64,000 nt of DNA from Erysipelotrichaceae bacterium (GCA_017442805.1 JAFRZA010000027.1:1-64000); one strand, 5' to 3'. Positions 1 through 9,404 are shown, numbered from the stretch's first letter. Made by a program: numbers and translations. Notes: generated by a model from the letters alone, not told the origin.

Positions 1-3000
1 GAAACTGCGCCGACAATCGCAAATGCCTACTTCATCAAGAACATCGGCAGATCAGTATACATTGAATGGTATGCCTCAAGCGGCAGCTGGAGCGGATATG
101 GAAACACTTCAAACGAAGCTCTGTTCGCTCAGAAGTTCTACTGGTATGCAAAGCCTCAGCAGGTAGTCGGCGATACTTTCGGTCTGGCCAGCCAGCTTGC
201 TGACGGCGATGAAGTAATCATCTACAACGCTGCCAACGGCAGTGGCGTAGGCAATACTTTATCCGGACATTACGTTACCGCAGTACCGTTAACACCTGAG
301 GAAGGCATCATTACTACACCCAATACAAATGTTGTATGGACGGTCGTTGTCAATGACGACGGAACCTACAGCTTCACACAGGGTGACAAGGTCCTGGGCG
401 GCATCATCGACGGCAGCTACAAGAACCTGGTCGTTACCGGTGCCACCTATACCAAGTGGACTCTGGACGGACCTGATCCGACCGACTTCAACTATTTCTG
501 CTATCTGGGTGAAATGACATACAATAACGGTCATGTTTACCTGGAATACTACAACGGATTCAGCCTCTATGGCGAAACCAGTCCTTCAAAGGACAAATAC
601 GGCATCACCTTCTACAAGAAGGGCGCTGAGCCCGAAAATCCCAATCCGGCAGCTGTCGGCGATCTGGTAACCAGTCTGGATCAGCTGGATGATGCTTATG
701 TAGCCATTTACAGCCCGGGTCATGGTACGGCAATCAGCACCAGAGCTAACGGCGACTGGTATCTGAAAGCCTGGAACGCCACGATTCAGGACAACAAGGT
801 CATCAACTATACAAAGGATATGGTATGGCATGTTGTAAATGAGAATGGCAAATACCGGTTTGAAGCTGTTTATCCCAGCGATGAAGAGCATACAGCCATG
901 GCTGTATGGCCAAGTGAAATCTTTACCAATGCTGAAACAGGTAAACAGAGTCAATACATGGAACTGACGACCAACCCCAATTATGATGAAAATACACGGT
1001 CAGATTGGACGGTTCTGCCATGTAACGCCAACAATCACACCTGGTACATCACCATTCCTGATCTGAAGGATGCCATTAATAACAATCAGGTATATGTAGA
1101 AGCCTTCTTAAGAAACGGCTCAGAAGTATATTCCGGTTATTGCCCATACTCCAACCAGCTGAATGCAAACGAATTCGGCCTGCAGTTCTATCTGCTCGAT
1201 AAGGACGCAGCCCTGGATAAGTTTGATGACGGTTCATGGGATGGCATACTGAATCCGGGCGATGAGTATGTAGTCTACAATAACAATGCTCAGAAGTCAT
1301 TAGGCCTGTTCAAGGAAGCAAACTATGCCTTTGATGCCATTGACACGACCCTGGTTGGTTCACTGGCAAAACCCGGCAATGGTGCCTATGCCTTCAAGAT
1401 TCACTCCATGGGTCAGTATTATGCCTTTGAAGTCAACGGCAGATACATGGCCAGCAATGATGATGAAGAACTGTACTTCGTTGATCTTGATGAAACGGAT
1501 AACAGCATTCCCGAAAATGCCAAGTGGTATCTCAACACGCTTGACGGCTGGTACCGGATCTACAACAAGATCGCCAACTACAAGGGCACTCCGGTATGCA
1601 TCGAATACTTCTCAAGCGTATTCTCAGGCTGGACATTCAACACGAAGAATGATGCCACCATCTATCAGTTCAAATTCTATAAGGTAACCGATGACACGAT
1701 CGTTGTCGGTAACGTTGTCCAGGATCCTTCAGTAGTATTTGACTGCGAAGACAGCCGCTGCATCGAGCAGAACTACCAGGTTGCCTTCACGCTGGACGAT
1801 CTGGCACCGGACATCACGGAAATCACCATTTCCTACATCACCGGTACGGAAACCAAGACCGTAACGGAATACACCGTATCGGCCGACAAGAAGGCTTACA
1901 GCTTCATGATCCCGGCTGAGGAAATCGATGTCGAATCAGCGACTACTTCCTTCAAGCTCGTTGTGGAAGTAAAGAACAGCTACGCCATTGAATACTCAGG
2001 TGAAAAGGTCGTTCAGATTCTCGATGAGCCGTTCTTTGAGGAACTGACCCCGGCACCCAACGCCCAGACCCTGGACGACAAGAGACCGGTCATTTCCGCC
2101 AGAGTCGGCAACGTCGGTCCGAATCCGACCTTCGTTATGACTCTTAACGGCGAAGAAGTTACAGCCACATTTGAAAACGGCGTCCTGTCATATCAGGCTG
2201 CCGAAGATATGGAAGACGGCTTAGTGACGGTCTTCATCAAGTGCACCCGCGCCGACGGCGTGGAAGCCGAGAAGAACTGGAACTTCACCGTCGGTGTCGC
2301 TGACTTCCAGTTATACTTCGGTCAGCTGCACTCACATACCACCTACTCCGACGGCTCAGGTTCACTGGAGACCGCTCTGGATTACATTGCCGCACTGCCG
2401 CAGAGCGCCAACGTTCAGTTTGTGGCCTTCACCGACCACTCCAACTACTTCGATACGGTGAGCGCTGCCAACCCGGCTGCTGCCCTGAACGACGCTTCGC
2501 TGATGACGGAAGCCTCACGGGCATTGTGGAACGAGTACAGAGATACGATCACGACCTTCAACAGCAGGCACACCGACCTTCTGGCCATTGCCGGCTATGA
2601 GATGACCTGGTCAGGCGGACCGGGCCACATCAACACCTTCAACAGCGACGGTCTGGTTTCCCGCAACAACGCCGAGCTCAACAACAAGAACGGCGACGCC
2701 GGCATGAAGCTCTACTATCAAACCATAAACGATGGTGATTCACTGAACCAGTTCAACCACCCGGGTTCAACCTTCGGCAACTTCACCGACTTCTCCTACT
2801 GGGATGAGGAAACCGACGCTCACATCTTCCTGGTTGAGGTCGGCAACGGTGAAGGACAGATTGGCGCCGGCGGCTACTACCCAAGCTACGAACAGTACAT
2901 CATGGCTCTGGACAAGGGCTGGCACCTGGCTCCGACCAACAACCAGGATAACCACAAGGGACGCTGGGGCAACGCCAACGATGCCCGTGACGTCGTTCTG

Positions 3001-5163
3001 ACCAACGACTTCTCCGTTGAAGGCATCTACGACGCCATCCGCAACCTGCACGTCTACGCCACCGAAGACAAGAACCTGTCGATCGGCTACACCGTCAACG
3101 ATGAACCGATGGGCACGATCTTCAACGACAACAACCCGGTCGGCGAAAAGATGAACGTCAGGATCACCTTATTCGATCCCGATGACAAGGACAGCATTAC
3201 CAAGGTCGAACTCGTTTCCGACGGCGGCGTTACTTCCTACAGCTGGACCAACGCCGAAGAGATCGCCAGCGGCGTTCTGACCGCTGAGATCGATCCGGAA
3301 TACAGCTATTACTTCGTCCGTGTCACCCAGCGTGACGGCGATCTGGCCGTTACCGCTCCGGTCTGGACAAGAAGCGCCTACAAGGTCGGCTTTGAAAGCC
3401 TGCAGACCGGCGACGGAGCTGAAAAGGTCTACACCAATGAAGCGTTCACCCTGGAAGCCGTTATGTACAACCAGGAAGAAATCGCTGCCAAGATCAAGTC
3501 AGTCACCTTCACCGTCAATGGCAACGTTGTTCTGGGAACCGTGACCAATGAAACCAGCCTTCCGGCCGGCGGTACGGCAACCATCACGCTGGACAATGTC
3601 ACTCTGACGGAAGCCAAGCAGACGACCATCACCGCAACGGCCATCGTGGAGGTTGAAGGCAAGAACTACACCTATACCAAGGATCTGACCCTTATGGTCA
3701 TTAACAGAGAAGATGAGAACAAGATCACCCCGATCGCGGAAGTACGTCAGGCTTCTGATCCCAATGACACCGGATACTACTTCAACATTGAAGGTATCGT
3801 CTCATCCAACGCTTCCGGATATGACAAGGACACCGCGTTCTTCGACTGCATCTATGTCCAGGACGCCACCGGCGGCATCTGCTGCTTCCCGGTCTCCGGA
3901 GAATATAAGGTGGGAGACAAGGTCCGCATCTTCGGTTACACTGACTTCTATCAGAGCGAACCTGAACTGCAGGTAGTGACGATTGAAATCATTGATGAAC
4001 TGACTACCCCGTATGAACTCTCCGCTACGGAGATCACGGCAGCCCAGCTGAACGACCGTTCAGTCGAAGGCATGCTGGTAACCATTAAGGGTACGGTCGA
4101 AAGCTTCCAGGTCGCCAACGGTCTGGTCCAGACCATCATGGTCAAGGACGCTGCCGGCGAACTGGCCCGCGTATTCATCGATGGCTACATCACCACCGAA
4201 AACGAAGTCAAGAATCTGGAAGTCGGCGCTGAATGTGAAGTCACCGGCCTGGCCAGCTACGACGATACCTTCTACATTGAGGAAGGCGTAGCCGGTCCGT
4301 TCCCGAGGATCCGCATCAGAGACCGTGCCGACGTAGTTATCAAGAAGACGCCTGAGATTCTCACCATCCGCGTTGTCGGAATGAGCACCAACGGCATTGA
4401 ACTGACCTGGAGTGCTGACAGAGAAATCACCGGATATGAACTCTACAGAGACGGCGAACTTCTGGAAACCGTCAATGAAGTAACCTATCTCGACGATGTC
4501 GGCAGAACCATGGGTACTGAATACGTCTACAAGGTAAGGACAGTAAATGATGACGGAACCTATGGTGAATTCAGCGAAGAACTGACCGTCCTGTTCAACC
4601 CGTTCAAGGACGTTGAAGAAGGTACCGTAAGCTTCACTCATGTCGCCTGGGCCTACAACAACAAGGTCGTCAACGGCAAGACCAACACGACCTTCGATCT
4701 GGCCGGCAAGTGCAACAGAGCACAGTTCTGCTACATGTTATGGAGTCTGTACGGACGTCCGGGTGTCGGTAAGCCCGACATGGACAACCTCCCGTTCGAT
4801 GACATCAGCGACCTCAGCACCAACAACATCAAGGCAATCATCTGGTGCAGCAAGCAGGGCATCGTCAACGGCATTTCCGGAACCAACAGCTTCAACCCGA
4901 AGGGCAAGATCACCAGAGCACAGCTGGCCATCATGCTGTGGAAACTGGCAGGCAAGCCGAAGGTTGACATGGCTCAGAACCCGTACGGAGACATTGGCGG
5001 CCTCACCAACAATAACCAGAAGGCCATTGTCTGGTGCTACCTCAATGATGTTATTCCGAGCATCACCGGCGATGAGTTCGGTCCTTCAGTCAAGGGCACG
5101 AGAGCTCTGCTGGTTGAAATGATGTACGGATACAATCAGGTCATGCAGGTAATTGAGGACTGA
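1..5163 (+). CDS. Giant secreted PHP-domain phosphoesterase (CehA/McbA type) with C-terminal SLH repeats, 5' end outside window
   Basis: The frame is open from base 1, so the start lies upstream; 1720 residues are visible (numbered here from the first codon). Residues 1-700 hold several diverged beta-rich modules built around segments like GDEVIIYN and GDEYVVYN. A PHP domain follows at about 771-1060, with metal-ligand candidates in LHSHTTYSD (H777, H779), FTDHSN (D812, H813), H920 and H985. Then come two OB-fold-like segments (about 1241-1450), an FnIII-like domain (about 1455-1530) and three S-layer-homology repeats (about 1538-1718) with motifs such as ITRAQ. The family hydrolyses phosphoesters, and the OB folds suggest a nucleic-acid or nucleotide substrate at the cell surface; that is inference. 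A terminator at 5206-5234 follows, so it is probably the last gene of its transcript. Confidence 0.85.
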   Translation, partial: ETAPTIANAYFIKNIGRSVYIEWYASSGSWSGYGNTSNEALFAQKFYWYAKPQQVVGDTFGLASQLADGDEVIIYNAANGSGVGNTLSGHYVTAVPLTPEEGIITTPNTNVVWTVVVNDDGTYSFTQGDKVLGGIIDGSYKNLVVTGATYTKWTLDGPDPTDFNYFCYLGEMTYNNGHVYLEYYNGFSLYGETSPSKDKYGITFYKKGAEPENPNPAAVGDLVTSLDQLDDAYVAIYSPGHGTAISTRANGDWYLKAWNATIQDNKVINYTKDMVWHVVNENGKYRFEAVYPSDEEHTAMAVWPSEIFTNAETGKQSQYMELTTNPNYDENTRSDWTVLPCNANNHTWYITIPDLKDAINNNQVYVEAFLRNGSEVYSGYCPYSNQLNANEFGLQFYLLDKDAALDKFDDGSWDGILNPGDEYVVYNNNAQKSLGLFKEANYAFDAIDTTLVGSLAKPGNGAYAFKIHSMGQYYAFEVNGRYMASNDDEELYFVDLDETDNSIPENAKWYLNTLDGWYRIYNKIANYKGTPVCIEYFSSVFSGWTFNTKNDATIYQFKFYKVTDDTIVVGNVVQDPSVVFDCEDSRCIEQNYQVAFTLDDLAPDITEITISYITGTETKTVTEYTVSADKKAYSFMIPAEEIDVESATTSFKLVVEVKNSYAIEYSGEKVVQILDEPFFEELTPAPNAQTLDDKRPVISARVGNVGPNPTFVMTLNGEEVTATFENGVLSYQAAEDMEDGLVTVFIKCTRADGVEAEKNWNFTVGVADFQLYFGQLHSHTTYSDGSGSLETALDYIAALPQSANVQFVAFTDHSNYFDTVSAANPAAALNDASLMTEASRALWNEYRDTITTFNSRHTDLLAIAGYEMTWSGGPGHINTFNSDGLVSRNNAELNNKNGDAGMKLYYQTINDGDSLNQFNHPGSTFGNFTDFSYWDEETDAHIFLVEVGNGEGQIGAGGYYPSYEQYIMALDKGWHLAPTNNQDNHKGRWGNANDARDVVLTNDFSVEGIYDAIRNLHVYATEDKNLSIGYTVNDEPMGTIFNDNNPVGEKMNVRITLFDPDDKDSITKVELVSDGGVTSYSWTNAEEIASGVLTAEIDPEYSYYFVRVTQRDGDLAVTAPVWTRSAYKVGFESLQTGDGAEKVYTNEAFTLEAVMYNQEEIAAKIKSVTFTVNGNVVLGTVTNETSLPAGGTATITLDNVTLTEAKQTTITATAIVEVEGKNYTYTKDLTLMVINREDENKITPIAEVRQASDPNDTGYYFNIEGIVSSNASGYDKDTAFFDCIYVQDATGGICCFPVSGEYKVGDKVRIFGYTDFYQSEPELQVVTIEIIDELTTPYELSATEITAAQLNDRSVEGMLVTIKGTVESFQVANGLVQTIMVKDAAGELARVFIDGYITTENEVKNLEVGAECEVTGLASYDDTFYIEEGVAGPFPRIRIRDRADVVIKKTPEILTIRVVGMSTNGIELTWSADREITGYELYRDGELLETVNEVTYLDDVGRTMGTEYVYKVRTVNDDGTYGEFSEELTVLFNPFKDVEEGTVSFTHVAWAYNNKVVNGKTNTTFDLAGKCNRAQFCYMLWSLYGRPGVGKPDMDNLPFDDISDLSTNNIKAIIWCSKQGIVNGISGTNSFNPKGKITRAQLAIMLWKLAGKPKVDMAQNPYGDIGGLTNNNQKAIVWCYLNDVIPSITGDEFGPSVKGTRALLVEMMYGYNQVMQVIED

Positions 5164-5205
5164 ACGAAGTTCCAGGCTGCAGAAACTGATTAACTGAAAC
5201 CGGAA

Positions 5206-5234
5206 GAAGGAGACACGTCGTGCCTCCTTCTTTT
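5206..5234 (+). terminator. Intrinsic terminator after the SLH protein
   Basis: GAAGGAG (5206-5212) pairs with CTCCTTC (5224-5230). An inner CACG/CGTG extends the stem, and TTTTC follows. Confidence 0.75.
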
Positions 5235-5287
5235 CATGTGACGGGGAAACAGGTAAAATGATAATAGACAATCAGGAGGTAATGACA

Positions 5288-5893
5288 ATGAAGTATTACT
5301 ATGGCAGCAGGCAGGACAGTTCCTTTGCCCTCTACGAAAAGGACGGTCATTTCTATCCCGTCTTCGCGGAAAAATACGGAACTGAGGAAGTCAGAGACGA
5401 AGGCTTTGAACTGATAACCGATCAGGAAACCAACGAAGCCCTGGACAAGTACATGCAGCCCTATGAACCGGGCAAGCCGAGCGTCTACATGGCCGGTCCG
5501 CTGTTCAATGAAGGCGACCGCTTCGTCAACCAGAACAATTCCGACATGCTGAGAAGAAACGGCTTCACCACCTTCCTGCCTCAGGAGATCGTCATCACCA
5601 ACAAGAGCAGCGAACTGGTAAAGGCCGCCTGCTTCTTCATGGATCTAAAGGCCATCAAGCTGTGCGATGTCCTTCTCGCCAACTGCAACGGCATCGAGAT
5701 CGACTCCGGCACCGCTGCCGAGATCGGTCTGGGCTACGGGTTGAACAAGAAGATGGTCCTCTACAAGAGCGACGTCCGTAACTACTACAACGAAAGATTC
5801 GTGCTCAACAACTTCGTCGGCGGTCTGGTCGACAACAAGATCTGCAAAAACGCTGAAGAGGTTCTGCAGGCCGTCAGTGAGGCCATTCGATAA
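5288..5893 (+). CDS. Nucleoside 2-deoxyribosyltransferase family protein
   Basis: A 201-residue protein. The central part matches the nucleoside deoxyribosyltransferase fold: VYMAGPLFNEGDR, then a helix with LRRNGF, the IDSGTAAEIGLGYGL segment (acidic catalytic residue region) and a C-terminal strand MVLYKSD. The family exchanges the base on 2'-deoxyribonucleosides in purine/pyrimidine salvage, in the cytoplasm. The start at 5288 was chosen because AGGAGG (5274-5279) lies 8 nt upstream; in-frame ATGs at 5258 and 5282 are badly spaced. About 70 N-terminal residues are not typical of the family. The next gene begins 1 nt after the stop, so they are probably co-transcribed. Confidence 0.8.
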   Translation: MKYYYGSRQDSSFALYEKDGHFYPVFAEKYGTEEVRDEGFELITDQETNEALDKYMQPYEPGKPSVYMAGPLFNEGDRFVNQNNSDMLRRNGFTTFLPQEIVITNKSSELVKAACFFMDLKAIKLCDVLLANCNGIEIDSGTAAEIGLGYGLNKKMVLYKSDVRNYYNERFVLNNFVGGLVDNKICKNAEEVLQAVSEAIR

Positions 5894-5894
5894 A

Positions 5895-6371
5895 ATGGAA
5901 AAGATCCTGCTGAACGACGCGCTCCAGCTGACTGTTCCGGATGGTTTCCGCCGTCTGAACGGGGAAGAAATCGGAAAATTCAACTTCGCCAACGAAGCCC
6001 CGGGCTGCGTATTGGAGAATGAGGAGTGCCATCTCATCGTTTCCCTGGCCTGGCGGAAGGTAAACGCCCTTCTGTCAAGACTGATCAGCGTCCGGGAATT
6101 GGCTGCGAGAATGGCTGACTACATTGCCAACGCCGACAAGGATTACGGCCACCAGCCGGGTGAGCACTTCACAGGCACGGTTGCCGGGGAGAAAGCCGCC
6201 GGTTTCGACTACAGCTACACGGTCGATGATACGGCCATGGATGCCCGGGTCATCATCACCAGGCACCGCGGCCATTTCTACTACATGTACTTCTATTTCC
6301 GCTCAGCCAGCCGTCAGGAGAGCCTGAAACTGGCGGAGGGAATCGTCAGTTCGATGAACTGGCAGGGCTGA
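5895..6371 (+). CDS. Hypothetical protein, 158 aa
   Basis: I do not recognise a family with certainty. The protein lacks a signal peptide. It has alternating strands and one helix-rich middle, and ends with YYMYFYFRSASRQESLKLAEGIVSSM, a pattern like DcrB/PsbP-type folds (inference). ATG 5895 sits one base after the TAA of the deoxyribosyltransferase gene, which suggests translational coupling. A GTG at 5877 in frame is less likely. The CPBP protease gene follows after 9 nt. Confidence 0.65.
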   Translation: MEKILLNDALQLTVPDGFRRLNGEEIGKFNFANEAPGCVLENEECHLIVSLAWRKVNALLSRLISVRELAARMADYIANADKDYGHQPGEHFTGTVAGEKAAGFDYSYTVDDTAMDARVIITRHRGHFYYMYFYFRSASRQESLKLAEGIVSSMNWQG

Positions 6372-6380
6372 AGAAAATGA

Positions 6381-7076
6381 ATGTTGAGGAAAAGGGGTAA
6401 GACATTGAAGAGTAAGAAAGAGACCCTCATGGGTCTGTTACTGGCGCTGGCAGCCATCGCCGTGGTGCTGATAACGGAACAGCTCATAAAGCCGGGCTAC
6501 TTCATCAAGAGCGCCGTCAAGCTGGCCTGCTTCGGCGGAGCCATCATCATCTACAGCGTCATCACCGGAAAGAAGATCACGAGCGTCATTTTCCTGCGCC
6601 GGCTTAAGGATGCCAGGCCGCTGATCCTCAGCGTGCTGTTCTGTTTCTTCGGCATGGCTGCGGCCTTTCTGATCTTCAGAAGCCAGCTGGATCTGGTTAA
6701 CATCAGGGACAACCTGATGGCCAAGGAGAACCTGACCAGGGAGAACTGCCTGTACGTCTTCGCCTACATCATCATCGTCAATTCCTTCCTGGAAGAATCC
6801 TTCTTCTGGGGGTTCATTTCCCATCTGCTTGAAAACCGCCGGCTGGGCTTCCTGTTAAGTGCCTTGCTGTTTGCCCTGTATCACATCGGCATCGTATCCG
6901 GCTGGTTCAATCCGCTGATCTTTCTGATCTGCATCGGCGGCCTGGCCCTGGTTGGTTTGTTTCTGCAGTGGCTGGCGGAACACTTCGGATCGATCGCCGG
7001 CAGCTGGATCGCTCACGGCAGCGCCAATGTGGCCATCAACATCATCGGTGCCCTGCTGATTTTCGGAATACTGTAA
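6381..7076 (+). CDS. CPBP family intramembrane metalloprotease
   Basis: A 231-residue polytopic membrane protein with about six to eight hydrophobic segments. Motif 1 is FLEESFFWGF (E138, E139), motif 2 is FALYHIG and motif 3 is GSWIAHGSANVAIN, the signature of CAAX-processing/bacteriocin-processing (Abi) proteases. The usual EExxxR arginine is W here. The substrate is unknown. The start is uncertain: ATG 6381 has only a weak Shine-Dalgarno, while TTG 6405 is preceded by AGGAAAAGGGG at good spacing and would give a 223-residue protein starting MKSKKETL. It follows the hypothetical gene at 5895 by 9 nt. Confidence 0.8.
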   Translation: MLRKRGKTLKSKKETLMGLLLALAAIAVVLITEQLIKPGYFIKSAVKLACFGGAIIIYSVITGKKITSVIFLRRLKDARPLILSVLFCFFGMAAAFLIFRSQLDLVNIRDNLMAKENLTRENCLYVFAYIIIVNSFLEESFFWGFISHLLENRRLGFLLSALLFALYHIGIVSGWFNPLIFLICIGGLALVGLFLQWLAEHFGSIAGSWIAHGSANVAINIIGALLIFGIL

Positions 7077-7130
7077 TATAATATAGTTGATAAAACGGCC
7101 GGCATTGCCGGAGGTCTGAAGGAGGTAGTT

Positions 7131-7790
7131 ATGGCATTTGGAGAGATGATACTCAGTAAGCTGCAGGAAAAATACGAAGTCGTGGAAAATGATCTGAAGG
7201 ATAACGCCCTGCTGAAGAAGTCAGGCATGAAGTTCGCCCTGCGGGGATTTGACGTAAAGGATCTCGGCCACTACTTCATCATGAACATGAACGGCATGAT
7301 GGGTGCCATGAAGATGGAGACCGCCGTACTGGTGGTCGACAATAAGAAGGTACCGCTGGTCAACATCGACTACGTCAGCGTCGTGGGCAAGGAGTCAATG
7401 ATGGCGGAATACTACGACCTGGCCGGTGACGGTCTGCCGTCGGGCTATCAGGAGAAGTTCGAAGCCATCAAGAAGGCTGACGCGGCTCTGGAAAACTACA
7501 AGGCTGAAGAGCAGTGGTACAGCAAGTATCTGCTGCCCATCACCTACCAGAAGACGGGCAAGAAGATGTTCGATCACTTCCTGAAGGTTGCCGGACAACA
7601 AACCGACCTGTTTCTGGAAATGACGGAAGCGGCTCAGCCGGCAGACAGGGAAGAGAGAATGGCAGAAGCCCTGTCCTTTGCCCAGGGACTGCTGGACAAC
7701 GGCGGCCCGGCCATTAATCAGTTCGTCAAGCTTTTCGGAAGAGCGCGGACTGAACAGATCGTCAAGGAATGCATGTACGGCGTCAAATAG
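7131..7790 (+). CDS. Hypothetical cytoplasmic protein, 219 aa
   Basis: Not recognised. It is a soluble, mostly helical protein without signal or membrane segment. The N-terminal half holds strands (YFIMNMNGMMG, VPLVNIDYVSVV) and the C-terminal half long helices with KYLLPITYQKTGKK and VKLFGRARTEQIVKE. A strong AAGGAGG ribosome binding site precedes ATG 7131. It is monocistronic: a terminator follows at 7815-7840. The start of the preceding gene's stop region (7076) to this gene holds TATAAT-like sequence. Confidence 0.65.
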   Translation: MAFGEMILSKLQEKYEVVENDLKDNALLKKSGMKFALRGFDVKDLGHYFIMNMNGMMGAMKMETAVLVVDNKKVPLVNIDYVSVVGKESMMAEYYDLAGDGLPSGYQEKFEAIKKADAALENYKAEEQWYSKYLLPITYQKTGKKMFDHFLKVAGQQTDLFLEMTEAAQPADREERMAEALSFAQGLLDNGGPAINQFVKLFGRARTEQIVKECMYGVK

Positions 7791-7814
7791 CCGTCAGAAC
7801 TGAATAGTCAGAAG

Positions 7815-7840
7815 CGTCTTCTCCGGGAGACGTTTTCTTT
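7815..7840 (+). terminator. Intrinsic terminator
   Basis: CGTCT (7815-7819) pairs with AGACG (7828-7832), followed by TTTTCTTTT. Confidence 0.65.
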
Positions 7841-7849
7841 TGCGAATAA

Positions 7850-7926
7850 TTTAGAAAACAATCTAAATACTTCTTGACGGACAGGATGTGGATGCCTATA
7901 ATCTATTTAGACAAAAATCTAAATAG
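7850..7926 (+). promoter_or_regulatory. SdpR-type promoter flanked by two inverted-repeat operators
   Basis: TTGACG (7874-7879) and TATAAT (7897-7902) are separated by 17 nt. The upstream operator is TTTAGA-N6-TCTAAA (7850-7855/7862-7867). The downstream one is CTATTTAGA-N6-TCTAAATAG (7903-7911/7918-7926), directly after the -10 box. The shared hexamers and spacing point to the ArsR-type regulator encoded at 7940 as the autorepressor. Confidence 0.85.
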
Positions 7927-7939
7927 TGAGGTGAACCCC

Positions 7940-8224
7940 ATGGGATACGCAGAAACGTTCAAGGCTCTGGGCGATCCGGTCAGAAGAGAGATCCTGACCA
8001 TGCTCAGAAAGGGCCGGATGTCCGCCGGTGAGATCAGCAGCCGGTTTGACATGACCCAGGCAACGGTTTCCTACCATCTGAAGATGCTGAAGGAAGCGGA
8101 CCTGGTATTTGAGGAAAAGGAAAAGAACTTTGTTTACTATACGCTTAATACCTCGGTCATCGAGGAGGTAATGCTGTGGCTGGCAGCGCTGAAAGGAGAA
8201 GACGGAAATGAAGAGATTCGGTAA
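7940..8224 (+). CDS. ArsR/SdpR-type winged-helix repressor
   Basis: A 94-residue protein. It holds a winged helix-turn-helix: FKALGDPVRREILTML, then GEISSRFDMTQATVSYHLKML (recognition helix) and a wing VFEEKEKNFVYYTLN. There are no metal-binding cysteines, so it is of the SdpR rather than metal-sensing type. The start at 7940 follows GAGGTGA (7928-7934); an upstream GTG-type extension from 7874 would lie within the promoter. It overlaps the SdpI-like gene by 17 nt. In Bacillus, SdpR represses its own operon and is held at the membrane by SdpI when toxin is bound; a similar circuit is inferred here, and no sdpC-like toxin gene is visible. Confidence 0.9.
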   Translation: MGYAETFKALGDPVRREILTMLRKGRMSAGEISSRFDMTQATVSYHLKMLKEADLVFEEKEKNFVYYTLNTSVIEEVMLWLAALKGEDGNEEIR

Positions 8225-8864
8225 TCAGAAATGGAAAGTCGTGATCAGCTTTCTGTTATGCCTGTGTCCGCTGTTTGCCGGACTGATTCTCTGGAACCGG
8301 CTTCCCGACCCGATGCCGATCCATTTCAACCTGCAGGGTGAGATAGACAATTACGGCAGCAAGCTCCTCGTGGTAGTGGGCATGGGTCTGTTCATGGCGG
8401 CTCTGCATCTGCTTTGTCTGTATGTCACGACCAAGGATCCGGAAAACGGCAACGTCTCTGACACCGTCATGGACCTGACCGTCTGGGCCGTGCCTGCCAT
8501 TTCCCTGTTTGTTTCCTTCATGATCTACTCAGCAGCTCTGGGTACGCAGCTGCCGGTTTCCCGGATAATGAGCTTCGGGCTGGGCTTATTCTATCTCGTC
8601 GTGGGCAATTATCTGCCCAAGACCCGCAAGAATCATACCATCGGCATCAGGATCCCCTGGACGCTGAATGACCGGGAGGTCTGGGATAAAACCCACCGTT
8701 TCGGCGGCTTTGTCATGATGGCAGCCGGAGCTCTGCTGGTCGGCTGCTGGCTGTTCAGGGTGGAATTGAATGACGCCGTCATGACGGTTCTGACCCTGCT
8801 GCCCTTAGCGCTGGTCATCGGATATTCAGGCTTCCTTTATTACCGGAAACGTGCTATAAGATAA
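8208..8864 (+). CDS. SdpI family membrane protein
   Basis: A 218-residue polytopic membrane protein. The N-terminal part has the DUF1648 signature WNRLPDPMPIHFNLQGEID. The C-terminal SdpI domain has GNYLPKTRKNHTIGIRIPWTL and EVWDKTHRFGG. SdpI proteins give immunity to SDP-type toxins and can sequester the cognate ArsR repressor. ATG 8208 overlaps the end of the regulator gene, and GGAGAAGACGGAAATG gives a ribosome binding site inside it. Co-regulation by the operators at 7850-7926 is expected. Confidence 0.88.
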   Translation: MKRFGNQKWKVVISFLLCLCPLFAGLILWNRLPDPMPIHFNLQGEIDNYGSKLLVVVGMGLFMAALHLLCLYVTTKDPENGNVSDTVMDLTVWAVPAISLFVSFMIYSAALGTQLPVSRIMSFGLGLFYLVVGNYLPKTRKNHTIGIRIPWTLNDREVWDKTHRFGGFVMMAAGALLVGCWLFRVELNDAVMTVLTLLPLALVIGYSGFLYYRKRAIR

Positions 8865-8898
8865 TATGCGCCGTTCAGGCGGAAGGGAGTGAGCAGCC

Positions 8899-9354
8899 GT
8901 GAACAGAGTGATGGTGAAATCGGTGTTTGACGCCTTTGAGTATGTGATGGATCATTACTACCCGGTGGGTCTGGAGGAGTTTGCCGAAAGGCTGGACAGC
9001 TACGCCGTCATCTCCATTCAGGATTCCCATAACGGCGGCTTCGGGTTCACTTTCTGTGAAAACGCCTTCTGTCAGGGCGTGCTGACGCTCTGTTTCGACG
9101 ACATCGTCCAGCCGGTGGAAGGAGCCGTGCTGTTTGACCGGCAGATGGCTCAGCAGATCATCGACTTCATCAAGGCCCATCAGGACGCCTATACCCTGCT
9201 GGTCCACTGCTTCGGCGGGCAGTCCCGCTCAGCGGCCGTCGGAGCCTTCGCGGTAAGGATGATGGGGGAAGATGACAGTCCCTATTTCCATCAGGGAAGT
9301 CCCAACCGGCATGTTTATGATACCCTTGTGCAGGTGTGGGAACAGCAGAAATGA
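8899..9354 (+). CDS. Tyrosine/dual-specificity phosphatase-like protein
   Basis: A 151-residue protein with the phosphatase loop HCFGGQSRSAAVG. This is the HCX5R signature, with C104 and R110 as nucleophile and phosphate-binding arginine. The preceding region (AQQIIDFIKAHQDAYTLLVHC) fits the family. The GTG start at 8899 is preceded by GGAAGGGAG. It is likely cytoplasmic, with protein-tyrosine phosphatase or a related small-molecule phosphatase as possible roles. The gene is followed immediately by a two-way terminator. Confidence 0.75.
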   Translation: MNRVMVKSVFDAFEYVMDHYYPVGLEEFAERLDSYAVISIQDSHNGGFGFTFCENAFCQGVLTLCFDDIVQPVEGAVLFDRQMAQQIIDFIKAHQDAYTLLVHCFGGQSRSAAVGAFAVRMMGEDDSPYFHQGSPNRHVYDTLVQVWEQQK

Positions 9355-9355
9355 A

Positions 9356-9380
9356 AAAGCCGGGCTTCAAGTCCGGCTTT
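9356..9380. terminator. Bidirectional terminator between convergent genes
   Basis: AAAGCCGG (9356-9363) pairs with CCGGCTTT (9373-9380), with A and T runs on either side. It serves the phosphatase (plus) and the ECF S component (minus). Confidence 0.8.
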
Positions 9381-9404
9381 CATCTGTTTAGATGCTTCAG
9401 CAGC

